This document shows positions 10,946 through 23,013 of a DNA stretch of 64,000 bases, one piece after another. The DNA lies in NCBI GenBank assembly GCA_036346225.1, contig JARFIW010001323.1, positions 1,162,085 through 1,226,084 of the forward strand. The letters are read 5' to 3'. The translations under genes and the position numbers were made by a program. The stretch comes from Platerodrilus igneus. Lineage: Eukaryota; Arthropoda; Insecta; Coleoptera; Lycidae. The number at the start of each line of letters is the position of its first letter. The stretch's first letter is position 1. The notes under the pieces are model-generated. The model did no database searches. It saw nothing but the letters and a program-made list of their open reading frames with translations, and was not told the origin of the DNA.

Positions 10946-13135
10946 CTAAAATTTTATTGTTCCTAAGGGTTTATTTATTATTTCCTTATTTTCTTTTGTT
11001 TCTTTGTTCTTATGACTAAAATTTGTTTCTTTGCTGCCATATCTAAGATACATTTTGTACAATAAATACATAGTTAATAAAATGATTACAATAATTAGTA
11101 AAATTGACCAAACACTTATATTGTCATAATGAAGTTTTGGCACTTTTAATTCACTTAAGTGTTCTTTGTAATTGTCCATTAACTTTACGGCTTGGTTGAG
11201 GTGGTCTACGTCTAGGTTCTTTAAATGCATTGGTTTCTTGTTAATTTTGTCGTCTTCGGGATGTGTAATCTTGAACTGTAGTTCCGGTAAGTTTGCGAAT
11301 TTCTTTGTTACTGTTGGGACTTGGTATACTCGAATAATTTTGTTTTCCAATTTTAAATAGCAATCCTCTTTTATGGTGATTTCTTTACTTCCAATTAATG
11401 CTAAATTGTTTTTGTCTTGGTTGCAATGAGCGGTGGCTATTACTTCCTGTGGAAATACAGCAATCCATTTGTTGTTCATAACTTTTGAATTTTCATATTT
11501 GTTGTTTGTACTGGTATTGCATCACAATTCTCATAGTGATTAGAAAATCTTAACAATTGTACTTCACAGGGGCTATCTGCTTGTATAGCTGTTGTCGTTA
11601 ATAATTGGCATAAATATTGACTTAGTGCTACTTCCTTGCATTTTTCATTCGTAGAGCCATACATAAGTTCATTTAGGGAAAGGAACTTTGTTTTAGGAAT
11701 AATAATTTGATAATTGTTAGTAAGCGTCAAGGGGAAAGCAAATAAATGATAATAATTATAAGTATTACTTTCTACTATGGGGATTTCTATTAAAAACGTA
11801 ATTTCATGATTCTTTACATAATCTTTTACTAAAGCTATTTTTTCAAATATAGGTATTGTTCCGTTTATATTGTAAATTTACTGCCAATTTTATTAATACA
11901 TCGAGTTTGTTGGTTATCTTAAATTCGCCGCGGTATATTTAAATTTATTAGAGTGGAATTTCTTTGGCTTTACTTAAAGCACGCGCCAACTAGTGCCGTG
12001 AGTGATAAACGACTACTTCGCATGTGCAAATAGTGTAGTAGTGATTGGAAAATCCACGTTCTACATAAAAGAAAATCGTTTCGTCTTTCGAACACACCGC
12101 ATCGCTTTTTACACGTGCTACATAGAACAAATTAGATAAACCGCTTGCTACAAAACCGCCATTGTAATAAAGGTGCTTCGCTTCACCCGCCAAAGAAAGA
12201 GTCGTATTTGTTTTATGGTTTTTTCGTCTGCACGGCTGCAAAATTTAATAAGGTGAGTACTTTATAGTAAACGCTTTGCTTTGATTAACTGATTAATAAC
12301 ATTTATACAGTCAACTTTTTCTCTCTTAATTAGCTATTTGAAATTTACACCGCAATTATTGTACAGGTATGTTAGATTCTGTTACGTCAAAGGGCAGTTT
12401 ACTATTAGTTATAAGTGATCTGATTAGTAATAACTCAATTTATAAATCCATTTGTTCTATAATACTAACGTGTAATGTGTTTAATTTTGCAAATGTTGCA
12501 GTGTTTTCCAATGTGGTTAAAATTTGTTGAATTACAGTAAGGATTCATATCATTTGATTAAATACTGTGTTAAATCTAATTAATTCTAACATTCCTAGCA
12601 TTGTGGTTTGAATGTTACTTTCAAGGGTTAGTATTCTGTTTGTTATACTGTCTTGGTTTTTTACTAGCTTTCTTAGTGTATCATTATATTTTATTATGGT
12701 TGATTGGGTTAAAGATATTTAGCAATGGTTTTTATGTCATTTTGGTTTTCAATTAAGTGTTGTATGGCGTTGTTATATCGTTCTGCATCTTGGTTGTCTA
12801 AATTGCCTGAGATAGTTTTCATAATAGTACCTAATCTGTTAATAAGTCCTCTTTTGCGTCTTGTAATTTGGTCTGTTGGTATTAATCTATTAAATTTTTC
12901 TTCCGCGTTCTTTAAGATGTTTTCCATTATACTGTTGTAATTAAGCATTTCTATCGTGTATTCTTTTCCGAATTTGGTTGTGTCTATTGAGTGTTTCAGT
13001 TTGTAGTAATTGTCACTAATTATATAAAATTCTTGTTTTAGTTCGGTTAAATCAAATTTCTGTGCGTATGTTCAATAATCTGTTGTGTTTTGCATACTTC
13101 CCAATTTCACTGATAGTATACCGGGATTGTTTTTA
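10946..13135 (-). pseudogene. Retroviral-type envelope (F-like) remnant
   Basis: Envelope protein of an endogenous gypsy-type retroelement, related in family to baculovirus F-type fusion proteins. In its intact form it would be a membrane fusion glycoprotein. The N-terminal fragment (12,709-12,948 and upstream) contains a furin-type basic site RRKRG followed by a short hydrophobic, glycine-containing stretch, the usual cleavage and fusion-peptide arrangement. The middle fragment (11,476-11,730) holds conserved Cys residues. The C-terminal fragment (10,946-11,479) has a membrane segment WSILLIIVIILLTMYLLY and a short Lys-rich cytoplasmic tail. Breaks: the middle and end lie in different frames, stops occur near 12.4-12.6 kb and 11.9 kb, and a 424-bp MITE-like insertion (11,930-12,353) splits the ectodomain. 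It cannot make a full protein. Confidence 0.7.
11930..12353. mobile_element. Candidate MITE inside env
   Basis: The env frame is recognisable on both sides but not here. The segment is bounded by an imperfect inverted repeat: GCGGTATATTTAAATTTA at 11,930 and, reverse-complemented, GCGGTGTAAATTTCAAATA ending at 12,353. The open frame inside (11,990-12,241, minus) matches nothing I know and is probably incidental. A clean target duplication is not visible. Confidence 0.45.
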
Positions 13136-13137
13136 AT

Positions 13138-14130
13138 GTCTTCTACTAACTATGTCGTCCGTTCTACCCGAATGGAGGTTGACGGTAAGGATGGTGGCTG
13201 TCCATCTGAAATTACAAGGTGTCTTAAATTCTTTAAGTGAACATATTTTACTATTTTTCCGTTATCTATCTACTACGGCTACATTTTTATCTGATAACTT
13301 TTTTATTTTAAACGGGCCTAAATTTCTTGTGGCCGTTTTGTGTCTCCTACGTTTAAAATTTTAATCAATCACGGTTTGTCCTATTGAAAATTTATTTATA
13401 TCGGCATTCTTATTGCGGGTTGTTGTAATTCGTTCTTTATCGTTATCTAATTTATTTTTACATTATTATAAGTTATTTTTAATTTTTCTTTATGGTCTTT
13501 AGCATACTAATGTTAATTCGAGGGGTGTGAAGTTAGTCGATGAATGGATCGTGTTGTTGTAGCGATTAGTGCATATGACATTAAATTAGTGATATGTTTG
13601 TTCTTATAAGTTGATTTTAACAGTCTAATTTGTTCTAATAAGGTTAGGCGTAATCTTTCAATTCATCCGTTTAATTTCGGGTAATTCTCTGTTCTAGGGT
13701 ATTTTGTATTGTTTTATTTCTAAATTTGCTGCCATTGTCTAAAGTTATTGTTTCTGGTGTACCGTAAAATGTTAAATAGTGTAAGAATTCTTGGGCTACA
13801 TCGATACTATTTTTTGAAGTAATTGGTACCGCTTGGCCTACTTTGGTGAATGTGTCTACGATTGTTAAAAAGTTTTGTGCTTCTACTACTAGAGTGTCCA
13901 TGTAGCTTTTGAAAAGGTTTGTCGGGTGTTTTAGTTATCATTAAGAGTACTTTTGGGGGTGGCCTGTCGTATTTCGCTTTGTCGCATAATTCACATTGGT
14001 TGATAAAAGCCGTGGTTAATTCTTTCATGTCCTTAAAGTAATATCTCCGTATGAGTTGTTTTAGTGTTTTGTTGATTCCACGATGGTTGGTTTTGCCATC
14101 GTGTTGGTTTCTAATTACATCATTTATTTC
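13138..14130 (-). pseudogene. Gypsy integrase remnant
   Basis: Integrase inserts the element's cDNA into the genome. On the minus strand the zinc-binding region retains its CELC pair (about 13,990) and continues into the catalytic core, with TIVDTFTKVGQAVPI and the second Asp in ETITLDNGSKFRN (13,671-13,901). The GPF-type C-terminal module is recognisable in broken frames at about 13,150-13,360 (VKYVHLKNLRHLVIS). The zinc and core parts are in different frames (13,807-14,028 against 13,671-13,901), so at least one frameshift splits the gene. Env starts immediately downstream, as in errantiviruses. Confidence 0.75.
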
Positions 14131-14639
14131 GTCTGGGTCATCTAAAGTTATTAATTTTCTTGTACATCTAATAATTTCAGGGCCTGAGTTATTAAATAAT
14201 CTAATATATAATTCTGAAAATCGTTTGTGTAAATGTTCTGTGGTGAAATAAAAGTAAAAACGTTATTTCTCTGGGGTACATTCTTTTATAATTTTAATTA
14301 TTTGCTCCTTGTTATCATCTTTAGTTATTTGAATTTGATATATCTTCTTATTATTTGTTTTTGTATATTTTACTGGATTGGGGTTGGTTAAAACTTCGGT
14401 AACTATGATTTGATTTGGTTTTATGTCTATAGCTTTATTTAAAATTTTGATTGCGGTTTTTGGTTCTTTGTTTTGTGTTGAGTGTATGGTTTCTATTTCT
14501 TTTAGGTCTTCTCTTATCTCTGTATCGCCTACGTTACCGATAATTGACTCCGTTTCTATGACGTTAAGTTGTATTATGCTTAGTGAATCTGCGTTATTAT
14601 TATAAATTCCTTTTTTATATATGATTTCTTAATCGTTTT

Positions 14640-15300
14640 CTTCTAGTCTAACCTTCCATTTCTGTAATTTTGAATTCCGTTCCTTGAGGTTGCATAACCA
14701 TACTAATGGTTTATGGTCGGTGAATAAGTAGAATTTTCTTCCATAAAGATATGGTCTAAATTATTTAGTTTCCCGAATTATTGATAATAACTCTTTCTCA
14801 ATTGTGCTGTACTTTTGTTCCGTTTTGTTTAGTGTTCTAGATGCGTAGCTGTTTGGTTTATCGCTACCTACTTTTCCTGGGCTTAACACTGCGCCTAGTG
14901 CTACGTTCGATGCGTCGGTTGTTAATATAAATGGTTTTGAAAAATCGGGATATTCTAATATGAGGTGATTTGTAAGGATACATTTAATTTTCTTTACTGT
15001 TTTGATAAATTCAGGGGTGTGTTCGATCCTGTTGCCTTTCTTTAAACAATTTGTTAATGGTTTGGTTATTTGGGCGTAACCTTTGATGAATTTTCGGTAA
15101 TAACCACTGAGTCCTAAAAATCCTTTAATTTCTTTATTAGTTTTGAGTAGAGAGTAATTAGTACTGCGTTCATTTTGTCGGGCTTCGGGATAACACCTTG
15201 TGGGGTTATTATGTGTCCTAAAAATGTTACTTCCTTTTGTAAAAATTCGCTTTTGTCTAATTGGTGAGCTTTTCTCAATCGTTTAGACTTCTTTTAATTC
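14640..15300 (-). pseudogene. Gypsy reverse transcriptase C-terminus and RNase H remnant
   Basis: On the minus strand, broken frames read FLQKEVTFLGHIITPQG (RT thumb/connection, about 15,200-15,260). Next come a YYRKFI motif (about 15,100), then TTDASNVALGAVLSPGK (RNase H first Asp, about 14,900), then KYSTIEKELLSII (the Glu-bearing helix) and LFTDHKPLVWL (about 14,710). These are the signature motifs of Ty3/gypsy RNase H, which degrades template RNA during reverse transcription. The palm and catalytic YxDD box are absent, so the element is truncated within RT. Confidence 0.78.
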
Positions 15301-16439
15301 GGCAACCACCGTCAATTCTAGAAATAATAAAATCACGGTGAGTGCTGACCTCTCAGTCATTCTGATAAGAAATAGATAAAACTACATTCTATATAACTAT
15401 ATAAATATGGTATCAACTATCACTGGCATACACAACCAATGTAACCTACAATTGATTGAATCTCTTATCTTCACATCAACACCATTCAAACCATTATTAT
15501 CATACCTGTATGGCTCTAGACAACTAGCGTGGCGTATCCTCCACTAGTACGCCCTATCCTGTGTGTTGAATGGTTTGCTATGTAACAGCAGAATTCTTCA
15601 CACCCTGGCCTGTGTGTCGAATGGTTTGCTATGTAACAGCAGAATTCTTCACAACGTACGCCTTTGACTACTATCTTATTTTTATATAATTAAATGTAGA
15701 GATGCTTGGTGGCATCCCTAGCTATATACTCTAATAAACATTATAACGCACTCAGCACACAATAACTATAGCCCTCAGTGATCATACGATATTGTCAGAA
15801 CATATGCAAAAGTATGCAATACAGTCTTTCAAAGTAAAGTACTATCCTACATAGCTTAACTTACTCATGAATGAAAAATTAACATAAAAGAGTACACATC
15901 AATTCATACAAGTTAACAGTCGTAAGAATATAATAAACTCACCTCTGGAATTGAAGAACTGTGGCCCAACTATTCAATGCAAGTGGAACTGGTGGCAATC
16001 GTGACAGTTTTTAATTTGACATTTTTATTTTTATTATTCAAAGGTAACTATTTCATTATTAAAATTAACAACTAAAATGGTTTCTTACACAATTTAAGCG
16101 GGTTTTTGATATAGAGTATTTTCTATGTATACCATACCCAAAAACTACTCAAATTAACTATTTTTCTTTGATCCTAGAAAGAATACATTTTTTATATATC
16201 ACCTGCTATATATTAATAAAATACTTTGACTTGTGCCTGCCATAAAAATCAAAGCTTGCTACATTTTTGATTTCCATAAAAATCCTGTTCCTCGCAAATT
16301 ATTGTGGTACAAAGGTTAGAAGAGGTGGTAGAAACGAGTACAAACGAAGTACAAAGGAAATAAAATTTCAATTTTTTAAGTTGGTTGCTCAGTTTACTCC
16401 GATTACAGTTATGTGCTATAAAGCTGCTGTTCTTGGTAC
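15301..16439. other. Non-coding spacer with a 51-bp tandem duplication
   Basis: No gene is recognised. A 51-bp unit starting CCTGTGTGTTGAATGG occurs twice in tandem (15,558-15,608 and 15,609-15,654) with a few differences. The open frame at 16,267-16,488 has no recognisable content and overlaps the TIR start at 16,440. Confidence 0.6.
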
Positions 16440-17185
16440 TAGTCCAGTCAAATTGTCACAAAAATGCCGGAATGGTTACATTAATTAGGGTAATTTTAAT
16501 TTTTTGATATGTTGTATGGGTTGGTACCCTGTTGAAAAATATAAGTTTTCTAATTCCCCCCGCTACCGCGGGCGCTGCCATCTTAAAAAACTGCTAAATT
16601 TTTGGACTTGTCCCAGTTTTTTAAAAATATCCCCAAATATAATCTTAGTGCAAAAAATATATATAGCTTTTTAAAGTAGAATAAATTATCTACAATTTGA
16701 GACCATGAAAAAGTTTCGACCTGTAATACTTCCCGAGATAGAGCAATTTGAATTTTGAGAATTTTTCTCAGAAATGTGAAAGTACAGATTTCCAGTCAGT
16801 TTTTAGTTGATAGATCAAGTAAATAGTGGTAGTTTGTTATATAAATAGCCCAGTTAACAAATGACAAAATGTAATTTTTTGAGATTTGGGCATCCACCAT
16901 TTTGGAAAACGCCATCCTGTGTTTAAGATAAAATGTCGAAATCGTAAACTCTCATCATGCGACATATTGTTAGATAGATAATGGAAAACGACTATTTACT
17001 GTAAAAACCAGACCTCTCTATCTATTACCATTTCAAAATGGCCGCCATTTGAAGTTTTGAACGAATTTTTCGGCGACCATTTGAATATTCATAAATTTGG
17101 ATGTACAAAAGGCTACAATGTGTTAAATAGTTTTAATATGTTTTAAGAAAAGACATAGTAAGTGAATAGCGTTTATTAAAAACAA
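16440..17185 (+). repeat. Left terminal inverted repeat of the Academ-like element
   Basis: Matches the reverse complement of 31,851-32,435 plus 24,418-24,502 along its length with scattered substitutions and small indels. Shared landmarks are GGTTACATTAATTAGGGT, GAGACCATGAAAAAGTTT against GAGACCATAAAGAAGTTT, and CTTCCCGAGATAGAGCAATTT. A second, weaker copy of the terminal motif (TAGCCCAGTTAACAAA) lies inside at about 16,847. Confidence 0.8.
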
Positions 17186-17351
17186 TAAAGTTTAAATGCA
17201 GTTAAGTTGTTCATCAACCATATCAGTTGCACTTCAGGCTCGTCGTCCAATATGACTGGCATTGCATTTTCGCAAGATTGTCCATTGCAATGTTTACACA
17301 GTAATGAACAGAGTAATCCAGTTTTCCTACATCCACATGCAGTCAGGCACC

Positions 17352-19536
17352 CTAAAAAAGAACAAAACACATTCAATGGCAACATAAATAGTAGTAATAA
17401 AGAATTTATTATTTTGTACCTTTTTTGCAAGTACATTGTTACACCTGATTTTTTCAATGTAACTACTCCACATTATAGGCGGCAGAGTCATTAGAAACTT
17501 GAGGGAGTTCCTGTTTAAAATTCAAGCCCAGGGTAAAATGTATGGTAAGCGGCTTTTTGTATAAAAGGACCCTCAAATAAGATCTTTCAGCCAGCTAAGT
17601 TTCTTGAACTTAGGGCAGAGCTATAAGCTAGGGTCGTAGGATGGTATACGATAAAAAAGAGAATATTATGGACTCCACCATATCTTCCTAATAACTGTAA
17701 TGTCTAACAATCCGAAGATAAGATACGGAAATCTTCAAAAAGAAAAAAACATCTTTTAAACAATCAAAGCGTATAAACACAATACTTACTTACTTTCAAC
17801 ACTGCTAGTTTGAATTGGAACGATGATCTCGTACTGTCTAAAAATATAACCACTTCAACAAATTCTTAGAACTAGGGCTTCACTAGCGCCTAGTCAAATT
17901 ATCACAAAAAAAACTCAAAAATTAGCAATATAAAAATATAACTCTAAATTATCTTACCAATAAAATGTTGGTAGCCTTTCTCTCTATACTCAATTTTATG
18001 AATTTGTTTGTACCAAATGTAAGAAAATATTATCAACTTCAATGAAAATAAGCTTTAAAATAACATAATCCATTTTCTATTGTGTTAAAGAAATATATAC
18101 ACATCGTTTATACAACTTAACAGGCATTAATGTTTTTAGCAATCAAGCTATAAAAGTATTTAAATGTTATCTCTTATTAATTTATGTATTTCGAAAATCT
18201 TAATTTATTAAAATCCTTTAAGGAAGATCCTGTGTTTTTAAAAATACGTAACAACTTTTAAGTATTACCAAAAAAGGATCCTGGTTTGGTTTACAAGTGA
18301 ATAAGTAAGAGAATCGAACTAATTTCATGTACGGTTAAGTTTAGATATGTATAAAAATTTATTCCTTGAACGAAAGGTCAAATAGCCTTATTGTATAAAA
18401 TAATCTAAATACTATTATACTTTTGAATGAAAAAAATTGAACTATAAAATGTGACACACAAGCACTAAGATGTCACCTATTAAGTTACAAACAAATTCTT
18501 GTTTAACCCTTTAAATTTTCAGAAAGTTATCTTTAAATTTTCTACGTTCCTACGAACCTTTATACAAAATCAAACGATTAAATATTGAACAAAAAATGCT
18601 TACACCAATTTAAACCACTATATAAATTTACAAAAAAAAATCGCTATATTTTGCTGTAATTTTTTGTGTAACGAGAACTGAATAAAGAAAACTCTCACCA
18701 CAAAAGTTTGCATTACATCTGTATGATTTCGGTAGCGATTAGTATTTACCAATTTATTTAAGAATGAATTTTGCACCATCGTCCATCAATTATCGTGTAC
18801 AAATCAAACAAAAGCTGCGCGTCCTTCACATATACCTTGGATTACAAACTTGATTTCCATTCGTAAAAGAACGCTTAAATTTTGTTGTTCGCGACAAGGG
18901 CATCTTCACATTTCCACTTGAAATACTTAATAACCAAAAGCTTTGCAATACTTATTAGTAACTAGAACTTTACATTACTCAATAACTAAAACTTGCACTA
19001 CAAAATCAAGAAGCATTAACTTAAAATCAAAATGAAAATAATTACATACCGTGATGATGTTATATCAAAATTATATTCTATAAATCATCTTAAGGGTCGA
19101 CTGACTAAAGAAGAATACTAGACAAAAGCTTCTTCTTGATTCTCTGGCGTGTATCCCAGTGATGGTTTGCACTTCAAAGACTAAAGGAATTCTCCTCCCC
19201 CAGGCCACATGCTTGTCGGAATGCATCTTTCAAACCAAAACTACTCGACCACGCGTCGAAAACTTGTCTATCTGATTATCTCCTCAAATTAAAATAGACT
19301 AAAGTAATAAAGTGTTTTACTACGCGAGCAAGAGCAGTGGACCGAATTCTTGTATCAACACGTTAGCGAATATCAGGGGAACCGAAATGCTACATTAAAC
19401 CCAGAAACACAAATGGAGCCTCACACGACAACGAATAAATATTATATTAATGGAATATAAATTTACGCTTTCAACACCGTAAATTAATAATTATAAAAAG
19501 GCGTAAACTAGCTAGGAACGAATTTGTATTCGTTAC
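17352..19536 (-). other. Probable 2.2-kb intron of the FEN1/CXC gene
   Basis: On the minus strand the frame reading LLQCISC runs into GTAACG at 19,536. A T-rich tract ending TTTTTTAG stops at 17,352, after which CLTACGCRK resumes. Removing the interval places the Cys residues in the spacing of a CXC domain and leaves a continuous frame across the junction. The interval is AT-rich, with no gene recognised. Part of it (17.5-17.7 kb) loosely resembles 49.0-49.2 kb. Confidence 0.55.
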
Positions 19537-22458
19537 AACATGAAATGCATTGAAGGAGAGACTTTAGTGCTGAATCTTTCTCTGTTCTCTTAAGGAAGAG
19601 ACCTAATTGAGTGTGCATCCAGCTCCATTTTTTCATTTCCCAGCCATGTATGCACCTGGTGGTAACATTGCATGGCATGTAGTTGAGCAGCATCTGTAGT
19701 TGGTCGCAATCTAGCGAGATTAAATTTAGTTTTGGCGGCAGCTTTAACAAATGTGTGGTACCGTAGTTTATCCAGTTTTTGAGTAGCTGTATCATCCCCA
19801 TACAAAGTAACAAGAACATTTTCCCCTACTTGTGCAACTTCATTTATTGTTGATTGAGGATTAAAGAATGATGAAACTTTATTCGAAAGTTTCGGATGTT
19901 TTAAAATTAAGTGATAAATTTGTTTTCTCCCTGTCCAAACCACGCCTATGTAGTGTCGCACCCACTAATAGCATGAATAAATAAAAGTACATCAGAGAAT
20001 TTATGATTGAATGATGTGGTTGAGTAATAGCTATCTAGTGTATTTCTTCTTTCACACTTTTGGAAAAAAGAGATTACTGTGTGTTGGCGCACTGAGAAAA
20101 TCAATGTTCTCACCAACCACACGCACAGAGTCATACTTAGCAGCAACAGAAATGGCAGTGTTCACAATCATAAGATCAGCATCTTCAGCTGTCTGATGTA
20201 CGTAGATGTTGGCTTTTTGGAAAGTATTCTTGAGTAAATCAATGAATCGCTTCTTATTGCTTTTATTTGAAAAGAATTTTTCTGGTGTACTTTGTAACTC
20301 CGTTTCTTGATGAAACATTATTCCAGGAGAAGAATGAATGGTTCTTCGAAGCCGTTCACAATTTTTGGTGCTCTTTTGGTCAGAATCAGGTAACAATCAA
20401 AAATGACAGCTATATCTTGGTCGTAATCATTGTGCAAGTATTGCACATAGCTGTTAGCAATATCTCCAAAAGAGGTATGTCGTCGTCACACAACTTTGTG
20501 TACTAAATGGCCACCATTAACCACGACATACTAGGGTCCCATAGGCATTTCATCCTCTGTACTGGGTGTGAATGATGTGTATAACGAAGATTTTGTTTCC
20601 TTACATATACCTTCTTCTGTGAATAAAGACATAAAAAATGGTGACAGTTCGAATATGAAAAATGCTTTTATTAAATCATCATCTGACTGATTTGCTAAGC
20701 ACAACCTGTGGAAAAACATGAAAGGATCCGCAACTATGTTGATGTTCCCAAACTTTATGGTATTGTTAATAGAAGCAAGCGTAACTACCTTGTCCTTTTT
20801 GAATTTGACATTTTCAAAGTTCTTGTCCATCATTTTAGAGATCAACACCTTCTCAATCTGTTCAGACAAATGGCAATTTACTTCACCACCTACTACAATT
20901 CCTGAATCTATTGACATTATCACATCAATTATGAGAAATGTATTATGTTAAGGAAACCACTGAGAAAGCTTTGTTGCATCTTCATTATCTCGGGCTATTC
21001 GGGAAGGATGCTAATGATATATTGCAAAAAGTTTAATTTGGGAACAAATCCTTTTCGGATGGATCATCCCAAGGGTCCATCGAGTGAGCACTCCATCAGC
21101 TATACTCCAACCTGACGTCAAGCCACCAGATGTTTTCATCATTCGCATCCGAGTTTGCTTTATCGTCTGATAAGTCCAAATAGCAGACCAGAATGTTGTT
21201 GCTCGCCTGATGGTAAAATATCCTGAACCTGTAAACGCATGGTATTCATCGGAGTCTATTTTTTTCCAACGTCAACATATCTTGCAAGTACATTGTGCAT
21301 ATTTTGCTAGAATAAATGTCCAGGTGCGTAAAAAAATGGCAGCATTTTTTGGACAGTGGTCAGATGGAGTGTCCAGTTTCCCATCACCTCTGCCTCTATG
21401 AATTGTATAATTAGAGTAACCATTGAAAAGTACTGAATCCACAACTTAGCCGTAGATCCGCGACTTTCAAGTGTGTGCAGAGCTCCATCAATTTTGCTGA
21501 AATCACTTTGAATACTTCACTTTCTTCAACATTTAAAACGGAAAATGTATTAAGATTGTTAAGTGCATTTTCTATCATCATTGCCTCATCCTCTGATAGG
21601 TTTACTGACTTTCAAATCAATTTGGCCAAGACAAGAGTAACCAAAACATGAGCCTGTACAGCCCTTGAGTAAGTATGACCACTCATAATTTTCTCCACTC
21701 TGTTTGTTGTGTAAAACATTGTCAACATTGTTTTTAGGCCACATTCCGCAGTTATTGTTCCATTGGTTCCCATGAAAGACATAAGGAGGTGAAAGCCCCC
21801 TAAACGAATCGCCATATTTTGCATCTCAGAGTTATCACAGTTTCTTATTATTTCTTGCGCTTTTAAATAGAGAGGCTGGTCGAACGTGACGAAACACGTT
21901 TTTTGACCAGCTTTTGTGCTCTTCTCCTTGCAATCAGAAGAGCAGTATAAATTGTGTCTTATTGAATTGTTGGTTTATTAATAAAAGGAAGACATACAAT
22001 TTTGGAGCGCTTGTTACGTTCCAATTTTGCTTTAAAAATTAGTGAATTTGTCCATAAAGTAAAGTTGTTATATTAAATAATCACCTTAGTTAATTTTGTT
22101 TTGCTGTTTCGATAAAAATTTTCTATATTTATGTTTTTTTATTGTAAATAGAAAATCGTTGGCAATGTATTATTTTTGTGTTTGTAGGAACTTCTCTCCT
22201 CTCCGCATTGGTAGTTAGCCTGGTATATTTACGTTTTCTTCCGGCTACGTCATGCTACGTAGCACGCTCATACTTCTTTTCCTGAGTAGCAGCTTCCATG
22301 AACCCATTCCAACGAGGGATCTCAATACTGCCTGAATTCTTGTCCATACAACCACAAAATATCTGAGCCATAAGGCAGTATTTTATTATTTAAGGGCTGA
22401 ATATTTACATCTACAATTAATACACTTGCCAAGCCGGCATTGACACTACGTTTTTTTA

Positions 22459-22505
22459 TATGTTGCCCATGCCCATGTTGCCCATGTTGCCCATGTTGCC
22501 CATAG
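22459..22505 (+). repeat. Short minisatellite, 9-bp unit
   Basis: Four to five imperfect copies of GCCCATGTT lie inside the decayed gene, just after the conserved GTFHAMG stretch on the minus strand, where they encode NMG repeats. Probably local slippage in dead coding sequence. Confidence 0.8.
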
Positions 22506-22718
22506 CATGGAACGTTCCCAAACCCACAAGTGTGTTTACGTTGAAGTCTACATCGGAACACAAATTGCAGAAATGCATTATTTTGAGTTGGCTTTTGAGG
22601 TTGTAATATTGTTGATAACTCAAGTAAAGTGGCATCAGTATAAGTACATAAAAATCCCAATGTTGACAGTAGACCAATAAGATGTTTAGATCCAAAATGG
22701 CGGTATACATAAAACCAA

Positions 22719-23013
22719 GCGGCTCCCTGAAGTTGTTGGTATGCGTGTGACTACTACGCCTAAGGTCCCAGGTTCGAATCCCGACACGGTCCGCTTGAAA
22801 AATGTTAGACGAGCATTTTTTCTAAAAATACGCCCTCGTTCGGATAAGAGGTAAAATGGTGGTCCCGTGTGTGAGTGTTGTCGCGCACGTTAAAGGTTCT
22901 TACATTGCTTGGAACAGCAAGGGTTCGGCAAAATTCAAAATTTTTCAGGTAAAAAAAACAGGCTTCCTGTTCAATGTAGTACCTTCGAGAGGAACATTTG
23001 TAAATCACATGAA
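22719..23013 (+). mobile_element. tRNA-derived SINE, full length (copy 1)
   Basis: A 295-bp copy flanked by a perfect 17-bp direct repeat GGTATACATAAAACCAA (22,702-22,718 and 23,014-23,030). The 5' end has a degraded A-box-like stretch; a good B box (GGTTCGAATCC) is near 22,771. The body contains TCGTTCGGATAAGAGGT and ends with ATCACATGAA. This copy is more diverged than the others, consistent with an older insertion. Open frames across it are chance. Confidence 0.88.

Larger units (their letters stand above)
10380..15300 (-). mobile_element. 5'-truncated env-carrying Ty3/gypsy element (errantivirus-like)
   Basis: Read on the minus strand, the order is end of RT, RNase H, integrase, env, polypurine tract, LTR. 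This is the layout of insect gypsy elements with an envelope gene. Sequence upstream of the RT end (gag, protease, most of RT and the 5' LTR) is missing: homology stops near 15,290. All genes contain frameshifts or stops. Confidence 0.8.

Noticed and set aside
11990..12241. An 83-residue gene between env pieces
   Set aside because: It lies wholly in the candidate MITE and matches nothing recognisable.
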